From Rheum nobile (Eukaryota; Streptophyta; Magnoliopsida; Caryophyllales; Polygonaceae), in assembly GCA_027886185.1 (NCBI GenBank), contig WOAB01000893.1, positions 3,100,001 through 3,164,000 of the forward strand: 64,000 nucleotides of DNA, read 5' to 3'. Below the pieces are notes generated by a model. It was given only the letters and a program-made list of their open reading frames with translations. It ran no database searches and had not been told where the DNA came from. This document shows, one piece after another, positions 43,212 through 52,751 of this stretch. Made by a program: the position numbers and the translations under genes. The number at the start of each line of letters is the position of its first letter. The first letter of the stretch is position 1.

Positions 43212-46207
43212 CTGAATGAACATTGAATGCTCTTAGTACTTTGGTTAGAATGACACTAGTTTGCTTGTATGAATTGTGAAAGTTAACGTTTCAGATGTGG
43301 TAGTGTTTTGTAGAGAAAACAAAGTATTGTGTTCTAGCATGAACAACTAATCAGGTGATTGACTAATTAGGATGAAGAGATAAATACTTCAATATATTGG
43401 CAGGTTCATTTGGCTCTTTCTTGTAGGTTCATTGATTTTGTCTTGCAAGTTCATTGATTGTTTCTTGCAGGTTAATTGATCCTTATGACTTCAATACATT
43501 TACTCATAAAGGATAAACACTATTACGCTGGAAATACTGCAATCGAAATTAATTCTTTCTTGGCGTGTTCATTGTTTCAGTGCTCTAGGTTCATTGATTC
43601 TTTCTTGTAGGTTCGTCAATTTTGTCTTGTAGGTTAATTGATTTTTTCATGTATGTTCATTGATCCTTATGACTTCAATACATTTACTCAGAAAGGATAA
43701 ACACTATTACGCTGGAAACACTGCAATAGAAATTAACATGATACTCCAATAAAAAATAACGAGCGACAAAGTGTTCCTCTTATTAATTGGGTTCATGACT
43801 TATAACTATTAGGTTCATCATTTAAATAGAGGTTCATCCAGTATAAGTTGAAGGTTCATAAGATATAAAATAGGGTATATACTTCAAAAATCAAGCGGGA
43901 TACTCATTTTTTGTTATAAATTTTATGACAAAACTCATTCAATGAAAAAGAAATATTCAGAGCTCAATAACTTTTGTCATTCAAGTAGCATTAAAATGGA
44001 AAAATGAATAGGCTTCATAGAAGCTACAAAGTATGTTCATCTAAGTTACTAAGTTCATAACATATAATAACATGTTCATCATGTAAAACTAACAAGTTCA
44101 TCAAGTATGAGGAACATGTTCATCAGAGTTATAGTACGAGTATACAGTTTAAAATAAAAGACTGCATAGAATTGTGTACAAAAAGTGATTGCTTAAAACT
44201 ACAAGGTGCAATCGCAACCTCAACAACGACATTGGAATATTTTGAAAAAAGGTTCATTAAGTTTTCAATCGAGGTTCATCTGTTTGAACGTAGAGGTTCA
44301 TCTGTTTGAACGTAGAGGTTCATCTGTGTGAACTAACGAGTTCATCCATTATCACTAAAAGAATAAGGGCATCAAGGAAGGGCCATAATGACCTATATTC
44401 ATAACAAATTTATTAGATGTATACATTAGGATAATGAGGGAAAATATATGGAAATGATTTATGAAGTAGAAGCAGTATGTGCAATGTTGAACTCTTAATG
44501 ATGTTTCACAGAGCAAAGTTGTATAAAAAAATATGCAAACATAAGAAAAATAACAATTGTGAGAACTAAGAATCAAGCACCTCATTGCAAGTGCGACTAT
44601 TGTGAGTGGCATATTTGTTGCATATGCCACAATGCTTTTGGCCTACATGGCTCAAAGCAATAGAAATTTCTCTCTCATTTCGGATACGCGAGCAGTTTCT
44701 TTGTTCTTAGTTTGCTCTCTGGAAGGACGTGAACAACTGAAGGGACTTCAACTCCAGCATAAGACTCCCGTTGCTCAAGGTTTGACGGGCCAGAACTAGA
44801 CGAAACACCACTAGAAGACAACAAAGCAACCTTTTTCTCCTTAAGCATAATCGAAAACTGTTTCATGAGGTCCGACTTGTCATCTAGTAGCCTTAAACAA
44901 CTATAAAAGTCAAAAATCAACTAATTCGTGACCGTCTCACGTTCTTCAAGGTCCGTACACTGAGTGACAATGGTGTCATCGATGGTGAACCCATGTGTGA
45001 TAGTGGCATCCTTGGTTCAACGGGCAAGAACTTACATTTCCGGAATCCTATAAAACGCGAGGTTCCTACAGGTGACAACAAGAGAGACCAATCCTTTGAA
45101 ACATACGACAACTACATAGGAAATCCCTACCTGTAGCTGAATGCTCGATTGTGAACGTCTTGGATAAACGATCCTTGATATCATATAATTTCATACCATT
45201 AACGTCAGACATGATCACCATAAAGCATGATAAACAACATTTCATTATCTGATCCTGAAATTTTTTGAAAGGTGTGAGCATGTACACCTCAGATGCATGC
45301 TTCTCCAAGCTTAATTGTGTCTTGAGATATGGACGCATAGTTGAAGAATCAAAGTTCAACTTTGTCTTCTTGTGTCTCTGAGTATCCAAGGCAATGTCAA
45401 AGTGCATCACCAACTCCACAAGGCGATAATATCTATTTGTGAAGTGACCAAAGTAACTATTTGCATATCCGAAAACAAAAGTAGTCCTAATCAGACCCCC
45501 AAACATGAAATCCCTGAAGTAGGGTAGGATTCAAAATTGTAGGATTGCAAACATGTCATCAAACCACCTCTTCACAAATGGGAATTCGTTGAACAACACA
45601 TTCCAATGTGACTCAAAATGTGCAGGAGAAAGCTCACGTGTCCAGACAATGTTGTCTAACCTAGCCCTGAATTTTGAACCAGTGGTCGTGTCGTACTTGG
45701 TATTTGCGGGGAATTTTTTCATGATGTGCCATATACAAAGCCTATGGCGCGATCAGAGGAAAGCTTGTTCAATAGCGGACTTCATGTACTGGTCTTGGTC
45801 TGTCAGTAAAACCTTTGTCCATGCACCATCGTTTCCTTGAATTTCTCCGACAACCAAACATATGATCCAACATCTTCCTTGAAAATTAAACCAGCCACAA
45901 AAGTAACACTCGACTTGTGATGGTCTAGACCGATGAATGGAATAAAAATCAGATTGTCCCTATGTGCAAGAAGTGTAAAAAAAAACCAATGAGGCATAAG
46001 TAAAATGTGATAAAATAATAGAGAAAAGATAGAGTAGGTTCAACAGAATACACAAACAAGTTCATGGTTCACAAAAAGAAGTCCAAAAACTATGAACATT
46101 TATAAGAAAATAGGAAGATGCAACATATAACATTAGCTATGTTCAATTAAGTTAGTACGTTCATTGACGATAACAAACAGGTTCATCAAGTACAACAAAT
46201 GGGTTCA
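42150..46207. repeat. Dispersed GGTTCAT(C/T) motif, about 35 copies
   Basis: Copies cluster at 42155-42360, 43400-43860, 44030-44345 and 46030-46205, mostly as AGGTTCATC, AAGTTCATC or ATGTTCATC and nearly all on the plus strand. They lie in noncoding gaps between the Ulp1 and FAR1-type exons and are sparse within exons. Confidence 0.7.
44571..45970 (-). pseudogene. FAR1-related / MULE-type transposase gene
   Basis: From an acceptor-like CACATAG near 45966: DNLIFIPFIGLDHHKSSVTF, KEDVGSYVWLSEKF, VLLTDQDQYMKSAIEQAF (transposase core), WHIMKKFPANTKYD, SHWNVLFNEFPF, then FGHFTNRYYRLVELVMHFD, LEKHASEVYMLTPFKKFQDQ, and a SWIM zinc finger DFLCSCRMFQRIGLSCCHL (C-x-C..C-H). The end carries a second zinc motif KHCGICNKYATHNSRTCNE before a stop near 44571. 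This is the layout of FAR1/FHY3-type proteins, domesticated MULE transposases. Two or more frameshifts and a stop after FAILQF mark it as dead or mis-spliced. The 5' exons are missing. Confidence 0.8.
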
Positions 46208-46690
46208 CACTATAAGAAAAATGATTTTGGGCGACGAAAATTTTCGTCGCCCAAAGCCGCACTTTTGTGGCCCAAACTTTGGGGCGATAATCATAATTTT
46301 TGTCGCGGTGTCGTCGCCATAGGCAGGTCTCCCTTTGTTGGGGGCGACGAAACAAGATTTTGTCGCCCAAAATAATCTTTTGTGATGAAAAGCTCGTTTT
46401 GTCACCCAAGCCTTTGTGCTACGAAAATCAGTATTTGTCTCCCATAATCTTGTGCTACGAAATTTGTAGCTTTTCGCCCAAAGCCTTGTGCTACGAAATT
46501 TGATGTTTGTCGCCCAAAGTCTTGTGCTACGAAATTTGATGTTTGTCGCCCATAGCTTTGTGTACGAAATTTGTTGTTTGTCGCCTATAGCTTTGTGCTA
46601 TGAAATTTGTTGTTTGTAGCCATAGCCTTGTGCTACGAAATTCATTTTTTTATTGCCCATAATCTTGTGTTGCGAAACGTGTTTTTATCA
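46208..46690 (+). mobile_element. CACTA (En/Spm) transposon left end with subterminal repeats
   Basis: CACTATAAGAAAAATG at 46208 is followed by TTTTGGGCGACGAAAATTTT and its complement, the typical dyad of CACTA termini. From about 46380 a unit of about 37 bp, TTGTGCTACGAAATTTGATG plus TTTGTCGCCCAAAGCC, is repeated about eight times with growing decay. The body extends rightward. The other end (..TAGTG) is not found in the window. The flank before it is TCA. Confidence 0.85.
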
Positions 46691-47529
46691 CCCATACCCT
46701 TTGCTTGTTGTCCATAATATTTTGGTATCCTTTGTTTGCCGCTTGTACTCTACAAAGTTTTATTTTTATATTACACCAAAATAATACGTAACGTATAAAC
46801 TTAAAGATATATAATTAATAAGGTATTTGTTTTAACAATATACCATATAAGGATATATATATATATCTTCCTATGCAAACCATATTATCCTACTTTATAT
46901 ACATCAAAACTGATATTGTATATATCATTGTATGCCATTACATATACCCTCACTAATGTAATTAGAGTATATATCAAAATAATATCCACAAGACTTTTGT
47001 CTGCATTTGTACTCCAACAAAAAGTAGAGAATACGAAATGAATTAGTTAACTACTACTAATAGATAACCTACTTTAAAACTTGTATATACTAGTATTTTG
47101 GCAAAGTATGAGCATTTCTCACCTTGTCCTTGACAACTTTCTGGTTTGAGTGCCCAATGATTTCCTGAGAAGAAAAATCACAAGTTAGTTGTAAGAAGTG
47201 AAAAGGAGCTAATAGAATATTAACTGACATATCCTTGCACTCGCACCAAATTCTGCATTCTTCATAACCGATTAGTCCTAAAATCGAGGAATAACACACA
47301 ACACTCGCTACTAATACAATAAACATCAATAGTTAGTGTCTTAGTTGTCAGGGACCTAGGTATTGTCCCTCATAAAGTATTAGAATTAAGACGCCTATTA
47401 CAGGGAGAAGTAAAAGACAATGTTACCAATTTGTGTAGGTTTCCTAACAAGATGCAACACTAAAAACCTGGAAACAGAATACATATAAAAGATAAAATTC
47501 AAAGAGATCCAATAGATAACCTATGTACC
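46691..47529. other. AT-rich interior of the CACTA element
   Basis: AT-rich sequence between the subterminal repeats and the last exon of the minus-strand gene. No gene recognised; it is probably 3' noncoding sequence of that gene. Confidence 0.5.
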
Positions 47530-47939
47530 TTAATTTTTGAAGTTAAGTTGTCCTTGTGCACACATGGATAAAATTTTCTGTTGCATTGCACATAATTCTG
47601 TATCCATTCTCTCTTCCCTCGCTTCAGCGTCTTGTTTCAACTTCTCAATCTCTTGTATCATTTCAACTTTGTCATCCTGAAGTCTTTGAATTTCTCCCTT
47701 TAGTCCATCTTTCCTTTCCCTTGAATCCTTTTCTAGTTGCTCTTTAAGTTGAGCTTCTCTTTCCCTTGAATTCTTTTCAAGTACTTTGAGTTGTTGTGCC
47801 ATTTGATATGCAATCTGAATGCCTTCTCCATCTGATCTTCTTTCTTTCCTGCCTTTAGGTGGTTTAGGCCCAAAGCCTGAACCATTTATGTAGCCTGAGG
47901 ATGTGCTCAAAATCTTCATGTACGCTTCTTTCCCCAACA
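47530..47939 (-). pseudogene. Last exon of the CACTA-borne Ptta/En/Spm-type gene, downstream half
   Basis: Reading leftward from the copia insertion: WGKEAYMKILSTSSGYINGS then FGPKPPKGRK, followed by a predicted coiled coil (EKNSREREAQLKEQLEKDSR and KEKDSRERKD-like repeats) and a stop at 47530. It joins in frame to 52029-52125 when the copia element is removed, giving YGVDDC-WGKEAY. This tail is typical of plant transposase-associated En/Spm proteins. Confidence 0.78.
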
Positions 47940-47941
47940 AT

Positions 47942-47953
47942 TGGTATCAGAGC
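47942..47953 (+). promoter_or_regulatory. tRNA-iMet primer-binding site of copia 4
   Basis: TGGTATCAGAGC starts only 2 nt after host exon sequence (CCCCAACAAT), where a complete element would have its LTR. Confidence 0.85.
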
Positions 47954-47998
47954 GTTGGTTGTAAACAATCCACATAAAGTCAGATTTGAGTGGGAGCA

Positions 47999-50900
47999 AT
48001 GGCCGCAGAAGATAGAAAGGTGAAACTCGACAAGTTCGATGGTGCAGATTTCGGATTTTGGAAGATGCAAATCGAAGATCACTTATACCAAAAGAATCTT
48101 TATCAACCTCTGTCAGAAAATAAGCCAGAGAGTATGAAGGATGAAGATTGGAAGATTCTTGATAGACAAGCCCTTGGAGTTATACGATTGACGTTGCCAC
48201 GCAATGTTGCTTTCAATATAGCAAAAGAAACGACCACGGCGGGTCTTATGGCAGCACTCTCAAATATGTATGAGAAGCCATCAGCCTCCAACAAAGTTCA
48301 TTTGATGAGGCGACTATTCAATTTGCGAATGACAGAAGGCGCATCGGTAGCTCAACATCTCAATGGACTCAATACGGTCACAACCCAATTGAGTTCAGTT
48401 GGGATTGAATTCGATGAAGAAGTACGAGCCTTGATATTATTGTCTTCTCTTCCAGAGAGTTGGAATGCTACCGTCACGGCTGTGAGTAGCTCATCAGGAA
48501 GCAATAAGTTAAAGTTTGATGATGTTCGTGATCTGGTTCTCAGTGAAGAGATCCGACGAGGAGCGTCGGGTGAATCATCAACCTCTTTAGTTTTACATAC
48601 AGAGTCAAGAGGAAGAAATTCAACCAAAGGATATGGACGTGGAAGATCAAACCATCAAGGTGGATCAAGGGATACAAGGTCAAAATCAAGAAATCATAAT
48701 AATTCCTCTACCTCGAAAACCATCGAGTGTTGGAATTGTGGTCAGACCGGGCACTACAAAAATCAGTGCAAGAGTGCACCGAAAAACCAGGAGACGAAGG
48801 CAGAGGCGAATGTTACATTTACCTCAGAAGAAGATGATGCATTGATATGCTCTCTTGAGAGCAAGGAAGAATCTTGGGTGGTAGATTCAGGAGCATCGTT
48901 TCATGCTACTTGGAAGAGAGAGTTCTTCGAGGAGTATGTCTCAGGAAACCTTGGAAAAGTGTACCTCGGTGATGATCAACCTTGTTCGATTGTCGGTAAA
49001 GGAGTAGTGAAGATCAAGTTGAACGGGTCTGTTTGGGAGCTGAAAGATGTCAGACACATTCCCGATCTCAGAAAGAACTTGATATCAGTAGGCCAGTTGG
49101 CAGATGAAGGTTATGACACCAACTTCCGTGGAGACACGTGGAAGGTTTCAAAGGGTGCAATGACTATAGCTCGAGGTAAAAAGAACGGTACTCTTTACCT
49201 CACAGCAGGTGCGTGTTGTTCCATTGCAGTTGCAGTGGGAAATGAAGATTCCAATATGTGGCACCAGAGACTTGGCCACATGAGTGAGAAAGGGATGAAG
49301 CTTATGCATTCAAAGGGAAAACTCCCAGGTGTACAGTCAGTAGGGATAGACATGTGCGAAGAATGCATACTTGGAAAGCAGAAGAGGGTGAGCTTTCAAA
49401 CAAGTGGTAGAGCCCCAAAGAAGGAAAGACTAGAGCTTGTCCACTCCGATGTTTGGGGGCCAACGACTACTTCATCCTTTGGCGGGAAGCACTATTATGT
49501 GACTTTCATCGATGATCACTCTCGGAAGGTATGGGTTTACTTTCTAAGACACAAGTCAGAAGTTTTTGAGGCTTTCAAGAGATGGAAAGTGATGGTTGAA
49601 AACGAGACGGGTGTGAAAGTTAAAAAGCTCAGAACCGACAATGGTGGTGAGTATGTAGACACCATGTTCAAAAACTTTTGCTATGAGCACGGGATCCGGA
49701 TGGAAAGAACAGTGTCGGGAACGCCTCAACAAAACGGTGTAGCTGAGCGTATGAACCGAACGTTGACAGAAAGAGCCAGAAGCATTCGTATACAGTCAGG
49801 TCTACCGAAGCAGTTCTGGGCAGAAGCAATCAATACGGCATGTTACTTGATTAATCGAGGTCCATCGGTTCCGTTGCAGTTCCAGATACCAGAAGAGGTA
49901 TGGAGCGGAAAAGAAATAAAGCTGACACATTTGAAGGTTTTCGGTTGTGTCGCATATGTGCATATTAGTGATCATGGCAGGAATAAGCTTGATCCTAAAT
50001 CTAAGAAATGCACTTTCATCGGCTACGGAGAAGATGAGTTTGGATATCGCCTTTGGGATGATCAAACCAAGAAGGTGATCCGTAGCAGAGATGTGATTTT
50101 CAATGAGAGAGTCATGTATAAGGACAGGAATAATAGTGACGCTAGCGACTCAGGAGAGAGTGGGCCAACATTTGCAGATGCAGATTATATTCCAGATTGT
50201 CCTATGATAGAGCCAATCATGAAAAGTCCTCAGTCAGAGGGACTTGTCGGACGTAGCAGTGTGCAACAGTTAGAGACGCCACAACCTTCTACTCCAGCTC
50301 CTGGATTAAGAAGGACTTCCCGACCTCATGTTCTTAACAGGAGATACATGAGTTATTTGTTGTTGACAGATGGAGGGGAGCCAGAATGCTACGATGAAGC
50401 ATGTCAGACTGGTGATGCAAGTAAGTGGGAGCTTGCAATGAAAGACGAGATGCAGTCTTTGACTTCAAACCAGACATGGGAACTAGCTGAGTTGCCCATA
50501 GGTAAGATGGCACTTCACAACAAATGGTTGTACCGGTTGAAGAATGAGCATGATGGCTCTATCAGGTACAAAGCTCGACTAGTTGTGAAAGGGTTTCAGC
50601 AAAAAGAAGGTGTTGATTACAACGAGATTTTTGCTCCTGTTGTGAAGCTCAATACTATCAGATCAGTGTTGAGTATTGTTGCCATTGAAGATATTCATCT
50701 TGAGCAGTTAGACGTGAAAACTGCATTTCTTCACGGAGAGTTAGATGAAGAGATATACATGCACCAACCAGAAGGCTTCTCAGAAAAGGGAAAAGAGAAG
50801 ATGGTGTGCAGACTCAAGAAGAGCTTGTATGGCCTTAAACAAGCTCCGAGACAGTGGTATAAAAAGTTTGATGGCTTCATGTACAAGGAAGGTTTCCAGA

Positions 50901-51928
50901 AGTGTAACGCCGACCACTGTTGCTACTTCAAAAATTATCAGTCCAGTTATATCATATTGCTACTATATGTTGACGATATGTTAGTAGCATGTTCTGATAT
51001 GAATGAGATTAGAAGGCTGAAGCAGCAATTGTCAAAAGAGTTTGACATGAAGGACTTAGGTCCAGCAAAGAAGATTCTTGGAATGCAAATTACAAGAGAT
51101 AGGCAGAAAGGGACATTGCAGTTGTCTCAGTCAGAGTACATCAAACGTGTCTTGCAAAGGTTCAACATGAGCAGTGCCAAACATGTTAGTACACCTTTGG
51201 CAAGTCATTTTCGCTTATCCAAGGATCAATCGCCTAAGACAGAAGAAGATAGAGAGTTCATGGCTAAGGTTCCTTATGCCTCAGCCATTGGGAGTTTGAT
51301 GTATGCTATGGTCTGTACAAGACCAGATATTGCACATGCAGTGGGAGTTGTTAGCAGGTTTATGTCAAATCCGGGAAAAGCTCACTGGGAAGCAGTGAAG
51401 TGGATATTAAGATATCTACAAGGCACGACAGAGAAATGTTTGTACTTTGGTAAGGGTGATATTAAAGTACAAGGCTATGTAGATGCGGACTTTGGAGGTG
51501 AAGTCGATAACCGGAAAAGCACAACGGGTTATGTTTTCACTGTCGGAAATACAGCTGTTAGTTGGATGTCACAATTGCAGAAGATTGTTGCTCTATCAAC
51601 TACAGAGGCTGAATATGTAGCAGTGACTGAAGCTAGTAAGGAGATGATATGGCTTCAAGGTTTGTTAACTGAGCTGGGATTCGTACAAGAGAATAATGTG
51701 TTGTACAGTGATAGTCAGAGTGCAATACATTTGGCAAAGAATTCGGCATTTCATTCTAGAACCAAGCACATTGGACTTCGATACCATTTCATCAGATCGT
51801 TGTTGGAAGATGATGTATTGAAACTGGAGAAGATCCAAGGCAGTAAGAATCCAGCAGACATGTTAACAAAGACGGTGACTATTGACAAATTGAAGTTGTG
51901 TTCAACTTCAGTTGGCCTGCAGAAATGA
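47999..51928 (+). CDS. Copia gag-pol polyprotein, Tnt1/Tork-like, uninterrupted
   Basis: 1309 codons from the ATG at 47999, which follows the primer site by 45 bp; an in-frame GTG slightly upstream is ignored. In order: Gag (about 1-230), CCHC knuckle CWNCGQTGHYKNQC (about 244), aspartic protease VVDSGAS (about 295), MWHQRLGHMSEKG pre-integrase motif, integrase with HSDVWGP, RTDNGGEY and NGVAERMNR supplying the D, D and E, then RT with KARLVVKGFQQKEGVDYNEI, YGLKQAPRQW and catalytic YVDD (about 991), and RNase H with YVDADFGG, STTEAEY and YSDSQSA. All catalytic residues I can check are present. The element could in principle supply enzymes, but it lacks a 5' LTR promoter, so transcription would need the surrounding DNA. 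Confidence 0.95.
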   Translation: MAAEDRKVKLDKFDGADFGFWKMQIEDHLYQKNLYQPLSENKPESMKDEDWKILDRQALGVIRLTLPRNVAFNIAKETTTAGLMAALSNMYEKPSASNKVHLMRRLFNLRMTEGASVAQHLNGLNTVTTQLSSVGIEFDEEVRALILLSSLPESWNATVTAVSSSSGSNKLKFDDVRDLVLSEEIRRGASGESSTSLVLHTESRGRNSTKGYGRGRSNHQGGSRDTRSKSRNHNNSSTSKTIECWNCGQTGHYKNQCKSAPKNQETKAEANVTFTSEEDDALICSLESKEESWVVDSGASFHATWKREFFEEYVSGNLGKVYLGDDQPCSIVGKGVVKIKLNGSVWELKDVRHIPDLRKNLISVGQLADEGYDTNFRGDTWKVSKGAMTIARGKKNGTLYLTAGACCSIAVAVGNEDSNMWHQRLGHMSEKGMKLMHSKGKLPGVQSVGIDMCEECILGKQKRVSFQTSGRAPKKERLELVHSDVWGPTTTSSFGGKHYYVTFIDDHSRKVWVYFLRHKSEVFEAFKRWKVMVENETGVKVKKLRTDNGGEYVDTMFKNFCYEHGIRMERTVSGTPQQNGVAERMNRTLTERARSIRIQSGLPKQFWAEAINTACYLINRGPSVPLQFQIPEEVWSGKEIKLTHLKVFGCVAYVHISDHGRNKLDPKSKKCTFIGYGEDEFGYRLWDDQTKKVIRSRDVIFNERVMYKDRNNSDASDSGESGPTFADADYIPDCPMIEPIMKSPQSEGLVGRSSVQQLETPQPSTPAPGLRRTSRPHVLNRRYMSYLLLTDGGEPECYDEACQTGDASKWELAMKDEMQSLTSNQTWELAELPIGKMALHNKWLYRLKNEHDGSIRYKARLVVKGFQQKEGVDYNEIFAPVVKLNTIRSVLSIVAIEDIHLEQLDVKTAFLHGELDEEIYMHQPEGFSEKGKEKMVCRLKKSLYGLKQAPRQWYKKFDGFMYKEGFQKCNADHCCYFKNYQSSYIILLLYVDDMLVACSDMNEIRRLKQQLSKEFDMKDLGPAKKILGMQITRDRQKGTLQLSQSEYIKRVLQRFNMSSAKHVSTPLASHFRLSKDQSPKTEEDREFMAKVPYASAIGSLMYAMVCTRPDIAHAVGVVSRFMSNPGKAHWEAVKWILRYLQGTTEKCLYFGKGDIKVQGYVDADFGGEVDNRKSTTGYVFTVGNTAVSWMSQLQKIVALSTTEAEYVAVTEASKEMIWLQGLLTELGFVQENNVLYSDSQSAIHLAKNSAFHSRTKHIGLRYHFIRSLLEDDVLKLEKIQGSKNPADMLTKTVTIDKLKLCSTSVGLQK

Positions 51929-51978
51929 CAAGACCATGTGTGTGAAGACAGATTGAAATCAGTCTTCAAGTGGGAGAT

Positions 51979-52028
51979 TGTTGGAGAATTATTAATTCTC
52001 TAATATTAGGAATTATAATTCTCCAACA
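51979..52028 (+). repeat. 50-bp LTR-like end of copia 4, nearly palindromic
   Basis: It begins TGTTGGAGAATTATTAATTC and ends GAATTATAATTCTCCAACA. The two halves are inverted copies with one indel. Its position after a purine tract fits a 3' LTR start, but 50 bp is too short to hold U3, R and U5, so it is probably an internally deleted LTR. Confidence 0.7.
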
Positions 52029-52125
52029 GTCATCAACCCCATAAAGCGCCAACTGTTGTTCATGGAGTTCTTTAAATTCTTCCAACCTATGCTCTACAAG
52101 CTTGTCCCATAAGTTGTCTTTATGC
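52029..52125 (-). pseudogene. Last exon of the CACTA-borne gene, upstream half
   Basis: Starts after the acceptor TATTTAG and reads HKDNLWDKLVEHRLEEFKEL then HEQQLALYGVDD. The first base completes a CGG codon with the preceding exon (52752-52897). The copia 4 insertion follows directly. Confidence 0.75.
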
Positions 52126-52751
52126 CTAAATACAATAGAAAACTTCAATGATTTTTGTAACAACTACAACAATAATATGACAATATTTTCCAAACAACGT
52201 AATAACATAAATTTGCCAAAGTAAATCACAACAATCAATAAGATTGAGAAATCCGTCATCCCATCCTTTATAAGAATCACGGTCTGAATCAGTAAAGTGA
52301 ATCACAATAATCAAATTATGTACAAGTATGAATGTAGCCAAAGCAATTGTATGGAGCATCTTCAGAGTGCAACACCTGGCCTATATGCATATGCCAAATA
52401 TCTCCAAGGAAACGGTGATAATAAATATATAATGTAGTGTCCATACATAAATCTTAAAACCCAAAAAAATAATGCCACTTTTTTCCTCATGTCCACTGGA
52501 AGCTCTGTACATGTCAAAACAGAATAGCAAACATCATGAATATCAAAAGACTGCACTAAGAAATACAAAGTGCATAAAGTGCAATTATAAACATAAATGA
52601 GTACTAATTTGTCATGGTCAAACATATTTATATGTTTAAAACATCAGTTAAACTCAGATGTTTAAAACATCTCTAAAATTCTAGAAGAGGGGGAAAATAT
52701 TTATTTGCTTGCATTTAAAAATTAACATACTTTTTTGTCATTTTTCACAAC
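52126..52751. other. Intron of the CACTA-borne gene
   Basis: AT-rich; bounded by a GTTGTG donor at 52751 and a TTTAG acceptor at 52126 on the minus strand. The short open frames are not supported. Confidence 0.55.

Larger units (their letters stand above)
47934..52028 (+). mobile_element. Copia element 4 with intact gag-pol but no 5' LTR
   Basis: A primer site at 47942-47953, a full gag-pol frame, a purine-rich GTGGGAGAT before 51979 and a 50-bp LTR-like end at 51979-52028. CCAACA is present at both junctions (47934-47939 and 52023-52028). The right flank begins GTCAT. The arrangement fits loss of the 5' LTR plus its target duplication by recombination between CCAACA in the exon and CCAACA at the LTR end. 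It is inserted in an exon of the CACTA gene. Confidence 0.85.

Noticed and set aside
49802..50065. Minus-strand frames inside the copia 4 gag-pol
   Set aside because: They are antisense shadows of an intact coding frame and have no motifs.
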